Both the position numbers and the translations under genes were made by a program. From contig OOIN01000007.1 in assembly GCA_900323505.1 (NCBI GenBank), forward strand, positions 496,001-560,000: a DNA stretch of 64,000 bases. Reading direction: 5' to 3'. The notes under the pieces were generated by a model. That model saw only the letters and a program-made list of their open reading frames with translations, was not told the origin of the DNA and made no database searches. Shown here one piece after another: positions 9,000-19,094 of the stretch (position 1 is the stretch's first letter; each line of letters begins with the position of its first letter). This stretch comes from Ustilago trichophora (Eukaryota > Basidiomycota > Ustilaginomycetes > Ustilaginales > Ustilaginaceae).

Positions 9000-10730
9000 A
9001 TGTCCATACCACATACCGGGCACGGTGGTGCCGACCACATCGCAACAAGTGATGCCCAGCCAGGCTCAGCGTTCAAGGATCTTTCGACCCCACATCCATC
9101 CTCTCCGGACTACGACGATGTAGAGAAGACAAGGTCCAAGGCGGCGTCGGCAGATTCCAACGAGCCTCCCGAAGAACTTCGTAGGGCGCTCCAAACTCGC
9201 CACATGGTCATGATTGCCATTGGAGGCATTATCGGTCCAGGTCTCCTCGTAGGCTCGGGGCAGGCCCTCGCGAATGCCGGGCCTGTTGGCGCACTGATTG
9301 CGTTCGCGATTACGGGTGGTATCGTCTACTTTGTTCTTCAGGCTCTGGGAGAAATGGCCACTTTGTTTGCCATCCGCGGCTCGTTTATCGAGTATGCTGG
9401 TCGTTGGGTCGACCCAGCACTCGGCTTCGTCGCCGGTTGGATTTACTGGGAGCTCTGGATCTCGGTTCTGGCAAACGAGTACAACGCAGTTGCGATTGTC
9501 ATCCGTTACTGGGATGGTGCAAGAGTCGTACCCACCGGTGCGTGGATCGCGATCTTCTGGGTTCTCTTCATGGGTCTCTCGATGCTTGGCGTTCTCGCGT
9601 ACGGAGAAGTAGAGTTTGCCCTGGCCACCATCAAGGTCATTGGAATCGTTGTCTTCTTCATTCTCAGCATCGTCATCAATGTAGGAGGCGCTGGAGGTGA
9701 TCAGGGCTATATCGGCTTCCGCTACTTCCAAAATCCTGGCCCTTTCAACGGAACTGGCATCAACGCGCTCAATGGTATCGCCAAGATCCTTGTCGTCTCG
9801 GCGACACTCTATGCCGGAACAGAAGCAACCAGTATCACCGCAGCCGAAGCTCGAAATCCAGCCAAGGCTGTACCCATTGCCATCCGCTCTGTTTTCTACC
9901 GTATTCTCGTTCTTTACCTCGGTACCATCTTTTTCATTAGCCTCAACGTCTCTCAGAACGACCCGCAGCTCGTTAGCGCCAAGAGCAAAGCCGCTGCCTC
10001 TCCCCTCACCATCGCACTCAAAAATGGCGGCATCGGTGCAGCAGCGTCGCTCATCAACGCTCTGATCATCCTCAGTGTCATCTCTGCCGGCAACTCATCT
10101 CTGTACATCGCATCTCGAACCCTGCAGTCGCTTGGTGCGACCGGTCGAGCTCCCAAGATCTTTGGCTGGACCACGCAGAAGGGCAAAGTGCCCATCCCAG
10201 CATTGGTGCTGTCCAACCTGGTCGCACTCGTATCGCTGCTTTCAATCAACTCGGGCGCGTCGACCGTCTTCACCTACATCATCAACATCAGCGGTGTCTC
10301 GACCTTTATCATCTTTGCCATCATTTGTCTTTGCCACATTCGCTTCCGACAAGCCTGGTTGCATCAGGGAAAGACCCTCGACGAATTGCCTTTCAAGGCC
10401 TGGCTTGCACCGTACGGTACTTGGGTCGCATTTATCCTCAACATCGTCCTCGTCTTCTTCCAAGGCTATACGACTTTCCTCAACCCCAGAAAGGCAGCCG
10501 ATATCATTGTGGCTTACATCGTTATCCCGGTAGCGGTGGTACTTTACTTGGGATGGAAGCTTTTCCACCGCACCAAAGTCGTCAGTCTCGACGATATCGA
10601 TCTCGACACAGGCCGACGACTCATTGAAGACTTTGAAGAGACGGATAGCTCAGCAGAGCAGGACGAGTCGTTGGAAAAGAAGCCTTGGTATAAGAACCCC
10701 AAGAAGGTGTTCAGCCGTATTCTGGCGTGA
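9000..10730 (+). CDS. Amino-acid permease (APC superfamily, YAT-type)
   Basis: A 576-residue permease with about 12 membrane segments. The first begins near residue 75 and carries GGIIGPGLLVGSGQAL, the APC TM1 substrate-binding motif. Then GGIVYFVLQALGEMATLFAI, a stretch ending in GWIYWELWISVLANEYNA, and TEATSITAAEARNP, all typical of yeast amino-acid transporters. Both termini are hydrophilic and the C-terminus has acidic and Lys-rich stretches typical of trafficking control. The ATG at 9000 (GCCAAGATGTCC) is preferred. An in-frame ATG at 8790 would add 70 residues translated from a T-rich leader. The protein moves amino acids across the plasma membrane; specificity is unknown. It is convergent with the sugar permease. 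Confidence 0.9.
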   Translation: MSIPHTGHGGADHIATSDAQPGSAFKDLSTPHPSSPDYDDVEKTRSKAASADSNEPPEELRRALQTRHMVMIAIGGIIGPGLLVGSGQALANAGPVGALIAFAITGGIVYFVLQALGEMATLFAIRGSFIEYAGRWVDPALGFVAGWIYWELWISVLANEYNAVAIVIRYWDGARVVPTGAWIAIFWVLFMGLSMLGVLAYGEVEFALATIKVIGIVVFFILSIVINVGGAGGDQGYIGFRYFQNPGPFNGTGINALNGIAKILVVSATLYAGTEATSITAAEARNPAKAVPIAIRSVFYRILVLYLGTIFFISLNVSQNDPQLVSAKSKAAASPLTIALKNGGIGAAASLINALIILSVISAGNSSLYIASRTLQSLGATGRAPKIFGWTTQKGKVPIPALVLSNLVALVSLLSINSGASTVFTYIINISGVSTFIIFAIICLCHIRFRQAWLHQGKTLDELPFKAWLAPYGTWVAFILNIVLVFFQGYTTFLNPRKAADIIVAYIVIPVAVVLYLGWKLFHRTKVVSLDDIDLDTGRRLIEDFEETDSSAEQDESLEKKPWYKNPKKVFSRILA

Positions 10731-11041
10731 ACGAATGTCATGGTGTGGCCGCTGGAGCGGCACTGTATAATGTTCTTCATGAATGGATCCCTGAAATCCA
10801 CGATAATCATGTCGCAGTCCGTTGAAACATGTACTGTACGAATTTGAGTCGCAACAACTGCATTGAACCATCGGGACGAGCCCGAAACTAGACTACAAGA
10901 ACATTTTCCTTAACCAGAAACCAAGAGCAGAAGTGAGAGTTGACACGTGAAGACGTGAGAGAGCATGTGAAGAGTAGAAGGTATCTATCTATATACTTGA
11001 AAGCTCAAGCGCATAGATTGAAAGAGTCGAAGAAATCTTTT
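10731..11041. other. Convergent intergenic region
   Basis: A 311-nt spacer between two 3' ends. It contains TACTGTAC at 10832-10839 and nothing else recognised. Confidence 0.5.
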
Positions 11042-12860
11042 TTAATGCTGGTAAGGAACCGAAGGGTAGGTTGGGCTAGCCTGACCGACCTTGACGTCCT
11101 TGTCAGAGCCGGTGTGTTCGATCTGCTCCACGTCGTAGGCGGTCTTGGTACCACCGAGTGCCATGGTAGTCTCTTTGTCGAGCTTCTTCCAGGTCCAGTG
11201 TCCCAGCTGCCTGCATCCACGCATGTGCATGTAGAGTCCATACAAAGCTACGACGATGAAGCCCGAGATGGGAACATAGAAAGAGTGACGAGTGCTTGTC
11301 TTGTCGGCAAGCGAGGCTTGGGCAGAAGGCATCCAAGCGCCTCCCGAGACACCAGCAGCAACCAGAGCGGAACCAAGCTTCTGGTTAGCACCAAGGTTTG
11401 AAGTGGCCAAGGAGAAGATGATCGGGTAGCAGATGGACTCGAAGAAGAAGATGAGCATCAAGCAGGCGATACCACCAGCACCGGGAACGACAGCAGTGAG
11501 AATCGACATGAGAGCGCAACCAAGACCGCAGATGAAGAGCATAAGGGCTGCATCAACCTTTGCCAAGACGGGAACTCCAAGGAATCGACCAATGGTGAAA
11601 ACAGCGAGGGTGACAGAGAAGAGATCGGCAGCCTTGGTGACGGTGATGTTGAGACCGGGTTGCTCGACGTAGTAGTTGATCGTAAGCGAGGCAACAGCGA
11701 CTTGAGACTGTTTTGTGTTGAGGCGCAGGAAGGGAGGGGAAAAACATGAACAATAAAATGAAATGAAGCAAAAAGGATAGGATAAGAGAAGAACGTGTAT
11801 CGTTGTCAGCATACATTCTCGTGTCTACAACATCCTCAACTTTAAAGAAGGGTCTGGAAACGTCATATACTTACACCGACGTACATGAACTCGGCGAAAG
11901 CACCGTAGAGAAGGTGCTTCTGAGTCCAGATCGAGACAGGCTTCTCTTCGACGGATGCGTCAACTTCTTGCTTGACCTCAGGAAGCTTGGCGATGAAGAA
12001 AAGAAGGTTGATCAAACAACCGAAAGCCGAGATACCGAGATACACCCATTGCAAGTGGTTGAGGGTGTGCGAGTGACCAGTCTTAAGGAAGGTTCGACCG
12101 GCGATGATGGGACCAAGTACGGAGGCGACACCGTTCCAGGACTGCGCGAAGACGAGACGGAATGCAGCCATGTCGGGAGCACCGAGTACCACAATGTAGG
12201 AGTTGGCTGCCATTTCAAGCCAAGCAAGACCAGATGCAGTGACAAAGGTGCAGACGAGGAAACCGGGGTACGAGTAGTAACTAGAGACGGCCAAATAGCA
12301 AGAGCAACGCGATGTCAGCCCTGGATTCTTCTTGTTGGTGAAAACTTCTCGGTCTTCTAAAGAGAGCCGAGACGGAATGAAATGAGAGAAACTTACACAG
12401 CGCAACTGAGAGAAAAGGATCGCAAAGATGAACAAGCACGAGAACAAGGATGAGGGGACACACGACGTCAGTTCTGAATGCTTCTCTTTCGTGAAGAGGG
12501 TCGGAAGGATGTTGAGCAAACTTACGGCCAGAACATGATAGCACCCAGAGAGAACAATCCCAAACCGGCGTGAACAGCCAGACGATATCCGAATTTGCGA
12601 GACAAGGGACCACTGATGGGTCCATTGACAAGGTAAGCACCGAAGTAACAAGCCTGAAGACCGGTGGACTGGGCCTTGGTCAGATGAAGCGAGTCCTGGA
12701 AAGTCTTGTTGAGCGAATCGAGAAGACCGTAGGAGAGACCCCAAACGAAGAAGAGGGAAGAGACGAGAGCAAAGGTAAAGTAGAGCTGACCTTTGCTGAG
12801 CGTGTCGGCGGTGACAGCACGCTCAACGGCGGCGCCTTGAGGCTTGCCAAAGCGACCCAT
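11042..12860 (-). CDS. L-fucose-permease-type MFS sugar transporter (FHS family), four exons
   Basis: Exons on the minus strand are 12526-12860, 12397-12405 (9-nt microexon), 11875-12280 and 11042-11707, giving 471 residues. All three donors are GTAAGT and all acceptors AG. Phases are 2, 2, 0. Joined, the second-helix region reads AIMFWP-CAV-YYSYPGFLVC, matching the FHS pattern in which FWP is followed by a short hydrophobic run and then a Gly-Phe. The third junction gives FMYVG-SQVAVASLTINYY, also a family pattern. The N-terminus has LVSSLFFVWGLSYGLLDSLN, a FucP TM1 hallmark, and LETAAN-like LEMAANSYIVVLG is present. About 12 TM segments are expected. It likely performs H+-coupled uptake of a hexose or deoxyhexose; the substrate is inferred. 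Introns are 120, 116 and 167 nt. Confidence 0.88.
12397..12405 (-). other. 9-nt microexon (coding)
   Basis: TTGCGCTGT is flanked by CTCAG and GTAAGT. It encodes part of P-C-A-V between FWP and YYSY. Skipping it preserves the frame but deletes three residues in a membrane helix. Confidence 0.8.
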
Positions 12861-15640
12861 ATCGAATTCTGTTTAAGGTGGTAGAAGGATAGAAGGAGGT
12901 GAAGAAGGATGAGAAAAGGTACGATGAACAGAGACGGTCATGCATTGACACAAGGTCTTTATATCTCAAGCACGTAGAAGTCTTACATGACACGAGCAGT
13001 AGCGAAAAGCGAGATGGTACACGAGGAGGCGCGTACGGGACCCCGCACTTTGGCCATGCGGTTCTTCCCCACAAAAGTAAAAAAGTTGACAGAAGCGACC
13101 GAAGGCAGTCAGCCTCCATGCGAGTCAAAGGATAGATACAGTAGCACAGTGCATCATGTTGGCATCGAAGCGTCGACTAAGCGCACCATGCGAAGCAAGT
13201 CCATTGTGATTGGTTGGCATGAAGCGGGAGGGTGAGAACCCAAAAAGGCATGCACAAACTTGTACTGTACAGTACTGTAGCGTCTCTCGGATGTGCGTGC
13301 ACTACAGCCACGCGTCAATTTGTGCCCTCCCCCTTCCCCACAACCGTGACCAGCGACTTGAGCAGTGTTTGAGAAAATGCAAATCAAAATCATTTGATTT
13401 CGATTTGCGAATCGCGTGGGCAGAACACAGTAACGCGGGGGAGCCTGCGGGCGATTTCGCCGACGGATCCTCAGCGCGGGAACTGTCGAACAAAGACAAG
13501 CAATACAAATGTGTTTTGTATTCGAGCCATCTGGGAATGAGTTGACCGGTGTACTCGTGTTGCTAAGGACCACGCAAGTGCGCTTTGGCACGAGAAGCTT
13601 CCCCGCTTGTTGTTTGTCATCCGCCGTATCCGTCGGGGTGGGGCCCCCTTTTGCTAGCTATGTGGTGTGCACAGTGGTTGATGTGCCCCCTTAGCTCGCC
13701 CGCATTTCGTTTCCACGGCGAAACTTTCCACCGAGCGCCGACGAGTATTCCGCTCCCATCTCTCACTACATCTTCTACTGTACACCCTCAATCGGACTTG
13801 GGTTGCGGTCGAACTCTGTCTACTGTACGGTGTGTAAATAAGCATGCTACAAGGTCGAGTATTTGGGTGGCGCTTGCTTCAGAAGCCAGCAGAAGAAGGG
13901 ATGCATTGCATGTCGTGCTGTAAAACAAGCTCAGCAACAGTCATGCGAATCAACGCAATGCAACAAATGTGCAAAATCGGACCACATTGTTTCTAAGCCA
14001 GAGAGGGGCGCATCCGCCTTCGTAGCAGCTAGTCACAGGGAGTCGTGACAGTACTGCACCGAGTGTGGCACAGTAAGCCAAATTACGGCTGCAAGCATAA
14101 GGATTACTGCGGCGGCAGTCCACCTTTATAAAGTATGCGGCTCTGGCCCTCTTCAAACATTGGAGTGGGGAGCACTTTAAAGAAAACCCGCACGCGAGGC
14201 CGAATAACACTCATTTTGAGCAAGCGTCCAAGCGTCGAAGCAGGCAAGTCAAAAACGGAGCCTGTTCTGTATCAAAAGGCCCAGAATGGTTGGTCATAAG
14301 GCTCCCGTATCGAGCTTTTTGCTCTGCTACACTTTGACAATTACTAAATCACATCTCAAAGCAACAGATCGCTTATGCGCGACCCATACGTCTCTCAAAG
14401 AGACGCGCTCGGCAAGAAGCTTGCGAGCCACAAAGCAGAATACAGTTTTGTATGTGAAATCCCGTCGTCGCCGGTGGTTTTGTGTAAATCTCTGACGGGA
14501 ACTGCGAATCGAGTGGCTTTTCAGACCCAGTCTGGACCGATTTTATGCCGGCCGCACCGTGCTCTTCTGGCAGTCTTGCGACAAATCAAAGAGGGAGGGA
14601 GAATAACCCCGTAACTATGGACCCCTTTCCCAATTCAGCCTCCGCTCGGTCAAATTTCGTCGACTCATCTGTCCATCAATGTACTCCATTTATGCCTCGG
14701 CACATTGTGTGACTCCATTCTCGCCGAAATTCATCCTCCAATTTCTCCTTCCGACGATGCTTGCACTCGGATATGCGGGGAGATTTAGCTTCGGGAGCAA
14801 TCACGCAGAGAGACAGTGTCAGAAAGAGATCGATGAGATCGCGATAAAGAAGTTGTTGGGAGGGCGGACATGAAAGTATGGCATGGTGATGGGAGGGAGT
14901 TGGCAATGCGAGTTGAGGTTTAGCCGAGATGGCGGGGCACTGCTGGATGATCAGTTGCGGCTCCTCTCCGCCAAAAGATTTTAAGCCTGTCAACCTCCTT
15001 GTGCGTTGTTGTTTTCTCATGGGAATCGTCGGTCAACGGACTCTTCCTCAAGATAATAGTGCTTCGCGTCGCCTCCGCATGCTCGTGCGCATCCGCAATC
15101 CCAACCGCACCTCCAGAACATGCTTCCGCAAATAGCTGTTCACCGTCGTCGCCTTTGTTGAACAGGCCTATCATGTGATTTTATCGTTCCTGAATCAAAA
15201 GCATGGATGGTATCAGACAAGCACAACCACATTTGAGCAGCATAAGCAATGCGCGGGTACGGAGCACTCGCGTCCTCGTTGCAACTTTGGAAGGTGTGCA
15301 CTTATGCTTCAATTCAAGGCATTCAAGGAGGTTTCAGGTCACTTGTTCGTACTTGCTTGCTTCCGTCTCACATCGAGTCGGCATCTGACAGACGCATCAT
15401 CTGGAACTGGAGCAAGAGAGAGAGCCAATTTGTGACATTTGACGCTATAACATGAAGCTCGCCAGAGAGACTGTAATGGCCGAAACCACGTGGGTACTCA
15501 ATTGTGGGGTAAAAATTCTCGGGATCAGGAACCGCAATTTCCCCACTTTGCCAACGTCATCTTGCCCACTTTTACCATACCTTTAAGCATCTGCATCACA
15601 CGCACGGTCAACTCAAGCTGCTACCCTGCATAGAATCAAG
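12861..15640. other. 2.8 kb gene-poor intergenic region
   Basis: No conserved protein, tRNA or rRNA was recognised. It holds a cluster of TACTGTAC-type motifs (13263-13279, 13776-13783, 13821-13828, 14048-14059). TTTATAAAG near 14125 may be a TATA-like element, but no gene follows directly. The last 150 nt form the leader of the dehydrogenase at 15641. Confidence 0.5.
13263..13279. repeat. TACTGTAC-family double palindrome
   Basis: TACTGTACAGTACTGTA contains two overlapping 10-bp palindromes (ACTGTACAGT and ACAGTACTGT). It is the longest copy seen in the window. Confidence 0.7.
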
Positions 15641-16789
15641 ATGGACGACTCGGCAGCACCAGTCACAAGCGTCAAAATTCCCAAGATCGTAACGATCTTT
15701 GAGCGACTGCCATCCCAAATCCTCGACAGGCTCTCTGCGGAGGGTCGGATCAATCTCGTCACCCCTCCACCGGGCCTGACCTTCGCAGAGCTTAACACAT
15801 GGTTGCTGAACGAGCTCGATGGGGCATCCGCTGCCATAGTCTGGCCTGTCGCTGTCTCCTTTGGTCAAGATCACCTCGCAGCAGCCAACCCAAGTCAACA
15901 TGGCGTTTTTAGAGTAGTTTCTACCTACAGCGTAGGTACCGAGGCAATCGACAAGCCAGCATGTCGTGCCGCAGGGGTCAAAGTCGGATATACTCCTTAT
16001 ATTGGCGATGATTCCATCGCAGAGTATACCATAGCTATGCTTTTGCATTTCTGTCGTCGAATCGAAAGTCTAAAGGGCACCGTTATGGAAGGTCGTTTTC
16101 CACAAGCGATGCGTGAGGTACTCCTCGACCCAACTTTAGACTGCGGCTTCAGTCCCATGGGTAAGACGATATGCTTCTATGGATTTGGGAGAATAGCTCA
16201 GAAGACGGTGGAAAAGCTGCTCCCCTTCGGCGTCGCCAAGATCCTATATACAACCTCTAAAGCGCATCCTTTCGACTCGACCAACTTTCCCCGATTACAC
16301 GCCCTTAGGGAAGCATTCTACCCGCAAATACCCATCTCTAACGAACCGTCCCTGCCAGCTCTGGCATCTGAAGCCGACATCCTGATCATCCTCTGCCCAG
16401 GCAACGCAACCACAAACTCTACCATCAACTCGTCCATCTTCTCCCAGATGAAACCTTCTTCAATCCTCATCAACGTAGCTCGAGGAACAGTAGTCGTCAA
16501 CGACGACCTTGAACGAGCCCTCCGATCAAACCAGATCGCAGCAGCTTTGTTAGACGTCGTCCAGGGAGAACCACATTTAGACAAAAACCACCCGCTCATG
16601 GCTCAAGATCTAAAGCAAAAAGTAATGATCTTGCCACACGCAGCTTCAACCGTGGTAGAGACACGAAACTTGATGGCTGACGTGGCGGCGAGGAATGTGT
16701 TAACCTGTTTGGGATTTGAGGATGATGTTCTGGGGGATGACAGGGAACGGTTGGTGAGGGAGAGGGCTTGGACGCATTTCGCAGAATAG
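15641..16789 (+). CDS. D-isomer-specific 2-hydroxyacid dehydrogenase (glyoxylate/hydroxypyruvate-reductase-like)
   Basis: A 382-residue single-exon protein. The nucleotide-binding segment ICFYGFGRIAQKTVEKLLPFG matches the GxGxxG region with the second Gly followed by Arg. The catalytic residues of the family are visible: Arg in NVARGTVVV (about 280), Glu in VVQGEPHLDKNHPL (about 309) and His in ILPHAAS (about 333). The N-terminal part has STYSVGTEAIDKPACRAAGV, the usual Gly-x-Asp-like substrate-loop region. Such enzymes reduce 2-keto acids with NAD(P)H. Glyoxylate/hydroxypyruvate is the most likely substrate class but this is inference. The start ATG (CAAGATGGAC) has a good context. Its 3' neighbour, the GH16 gene, is convergent. 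Confidence 0.9.
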   Translation: MDDSAAPVTSVKIPKIVTIFERLPSQILDRLSAEGRINLVTPPPGLTFAELNTWLLNELDGASAAIVWPVAVSFGQDHLAAANPSQHGVFRVVSTYSVGTEAIDKPACRAAGVKVGYTPYIGDDSIAEYTIAMLLHFCRRIESLKGTVMEGRFPQAMREVLLDPTLDCGFSPMGKTICFYGFGRIAQKTVEKLLPFGVAKILYTTSKAHPFDSTNFPRLHALREAFYPQIPISNEPSLPALASEADILIILCPGNATTNSTINSSIFSQMKPSSILINVARGTVVVNDDLERALRSNQIAAALLDVVQGEPHLDKNHPLMAQDLKQKVMILPHAASTVVETRNLMADVAARNVLTCLGFEDDVLGDDRERLVRERAWTHFAE

Positions 16790-17594
16790 AATTACCAATA
16801 TCATCAATACCAAGATAATTCATAGAGTAAACCATGTTGACAGCATCAGAAGGGTACCGCTTAAAATGCCGGACAAGCTTGTGTGCCGAATGGAATCGTG
16901 GCAACACGACTTGCCTGAGATACCTGAACGTGATGACGTTTGGCAACAGAGTCCTGTTTCAGCACGTCTAAAGCTTTTGAAAGGTACCAAGTGTCTCAAC
17001 AATGTAAAAAGTAGTGCAACTTTGGACAAGATCATAGACAACAAACGTAAGACGTTTGATCATGTTATGCACACCGATCCTCGGACCATCGCGTAGATTC
17101 ACCTCGAAAGCACCTGGCACCTTGTCAACACGACAATGACTCCTAGACTGTAGCACCAGCTTCTGCAAAGAGCTTATATCTTAAAGTATCAAACGTGGAG
17201 TCGTCACAGAGCAGACACAGACAAATTGAAAAAAGGTTGGTGAGCAGGCAGACTGCCCAGAGGTATGCGAATTGCAAAATGAGGGAAGGTAATGCACGGC
17301 CTCTAGTCCGGTCAGAGGATCCAGCCTCGACGACGAGCAGATTCGAGGCACCGATGCAGGTTTGGCAAGAGTGCCCCCAACTTGCTTTCCTGCTCTTTAC
17401 TCCATCAAGGATTGAAGCGCAGGAAAAGAAAGAGCGGGCCTACAAGCCTAGTGGGATGTCGCAGTGGAGTGTGCGTGTGCGTACATGTGTGTTTAACGAT
17501 TCCATAACAAAGGGTGAGATCCTAGACCAGCCAGGATCGTCACCACACCCGAAAAGAAGAGAAAAGGAGACAAGATGGATGCTTTCTTTTTTGT
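16790..17594. other. Convergent intergenic region
   Basis: 0.8 kb between dehydrogenase and glucanase 3' ends. Nothing recognised. Confidence 0.45.
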
Positions 17595-19094
17595 TCAAGA
17601 TCGACGCGAGGTCTGGTAGATCTTGAGCGAATTGATGGTCCAGTAGGCCTCGCTCATATCTGGGTTGCTGCTCAGGTAGGCCTGACACGAACCTTGACCG
17701 GTCATAGCCTGGCACGACTGCGACTGACCGTTCATGGCGTTATTCCAAACGGAGCCCGAACCGGCCCAGTCACCGCAGACAGTGTTGGTGAAGACGACCA
17801 CGTGGTTGTAAAAGTAATTGCCAATGTTGCACTGGGAAGCAGGCCAGTGAGCCATAGGCATGCCCCAGTTGGACGGGTCGGGCGAGCCAGAGGAAATGTC
17901 GCTGGGCACGGAACCCTTGGGGAAGAAGTAGGTCGAGATACCATCGGACTCGGACCAGTACATGACGTGGACACCACCGCCATTCTTGTTGTACTGAACA
18001 CCAAAGTCGCCGCCCTTTGTCGAGGTGACACCGCAGCCCTGGTTGCCGGTAGCATCCGAGGCGCAGTTGTAAGCACGGTTGTCCTGAAGAGTAAACTTGC
18101 CCGACATCTTGGGGTTGCTAGGTACAGAGCAGCCACCAGTGGTGTGGATCGAGTAGGTGTTGTACGAGTAGTCATTGACACCCTCGATAATGTCGATCTC
18201 ACCTCCGTTGGGCCAGCCTCCGGCAGGGTTGGTAGGGGTGGACCACCAAGCGGGCCAAACACCACAGCCGACGGGCATGTGCTCGGCGTCGAGGACAAAG
18301 ATACCTGTGGTGAAAGAATCCTTGGTGTTGACGCGAACCGACTGGGCCCAGCCGTTGTTGGCGGTGATCTTCATGGTGGCCTTGCCGTTGTTAGTGCCGA
18401 TGAGACCCTGGTTCTGTGCCTGACTCTTGCCAACGTACGTGATGGAGCCGTGGGTAGGATCGGCGTTGGTGAAAAAGTCCATCTCATCGAAGAACGAGGA
18501 GCCCGAGTAGTTCTTGACGAGCTTCCACTGCGAGTTCGAAGCGGAAGACGACGAGGACGAAGACGACGAAGAGCTGGACGAAGAGCCACTGTTGCCCGAG
18601 TTCGAGTTGGACGACGACGAGGAAGACGACTGCGAGTTCGAGTTCGAGTTGGAACCGTTGCCAGAGTTGGAGCTGCTGGACGAGGAGCTGGAGCTGGAGC
18701 TGGAGCCATTAGAGTCAGAGTTGGAGCTAGAGCCCGAATTGGAGTTCGAGTTAGAACCGCCCTTGACACGATAGGCGGCGGAAGTCTTGGCGGTCTTCTT
18801 TGGAGTGCAAGTGTTGCGCTTCTTGTGCGAGGCGGCGACGGCGGCGACCTCCTGGTGGTCAGCGTCCAAAGTGGCATTGTTGAACCTGCGCTCAAATTGG
18901 ACGAGTTCGTCGTCGTGGTGCTGCCTGCGCGAGTGGTGGACGTGGGAGCGAATCTTGTGGCCAGTGATGACGGAACGGACACCACGGCTGGAGCGACCCT
19001 GACCGGGAGGAATGGCGACCATAGCCTCAGGACCAGCCGAAGCGACAGAGATGGTGGCTGCGAAAGCCAGAGCGAGAGCAGAGAGGTACTTCAT
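17595..19094 (-). CDS. Secreted GH16 beta-1,3(4)-glucanase-like protein with Ser/Asn-rich linker
   Basis: A 499-residue single-exon protein. A signal peptide covers about 1-20 (MKYLSALALAFAATISVASA). A pro-region has dibasic sites (RR at about 69-70 and KKR at 91-93) that a Kex2-type protease could cut. A Ser/Asn/Gly low-complexity linker spans about 113-188. The catalytic GH16 domain follows (about 189-499), with the nucleophile/acid motif GGEIDIIEGVN and key residues Glu299, Asp301 and Glu304. Tryptophan-rich PVGCGVWPAWWS precedes it as in laminarinase-like GH16. No GPI signal is apparent at the C-terminus. It likely hydrolyses mixed-linked or beta-1,3-glucans in fungal or plant cell walls. 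GC-rich repeated codons in the linker also create long antisense open frames that are not genes. Confidence 0.93.
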   Translation of the reverse strand: MKYLSALALAFAATISVASAGPEAMVAIPPGQGRSSRGVRSVITGHKIRSHVHHSRRQHHDDELVQFERRFNNATLDADHQEVAAVAASHKKRNTCTPKKTAKTSAAYRVKGGSNSNSNSGSSSNSDSNGSSSSSSSSSSSSNSGNGSNSNSNSQSSSSSSSNSNSGNSGSSSSSSSSSSSSSSASNSQWKLVKNYSGSSFFDEMDFFTNADPTHGSITYVGKSQAQNQGLIGTNNGKATMKITANNGWAQSVRVNTKDSFTTGIFVLDAEHMPVGCGVWPAWWSTPTNPAGGWPNGGEIDIIEGVNDYSYNTYSIHTTGGCSVPSNPKMSGKFTLQDNRAYNCASDATGNQGCGVTSTKGGDFGVQYNKNGGGVHVMYWSESDGISTYFFPKGSVPSDISSGSPDPSNWGMPMAHWPASQCNIGNYFYNHVVVFTNTVCGDWAGSGSVWNNAMNGQSQSCQAMTGQGSCQAYLSSNPDMSEAYWTINSLKIYQTSRRS

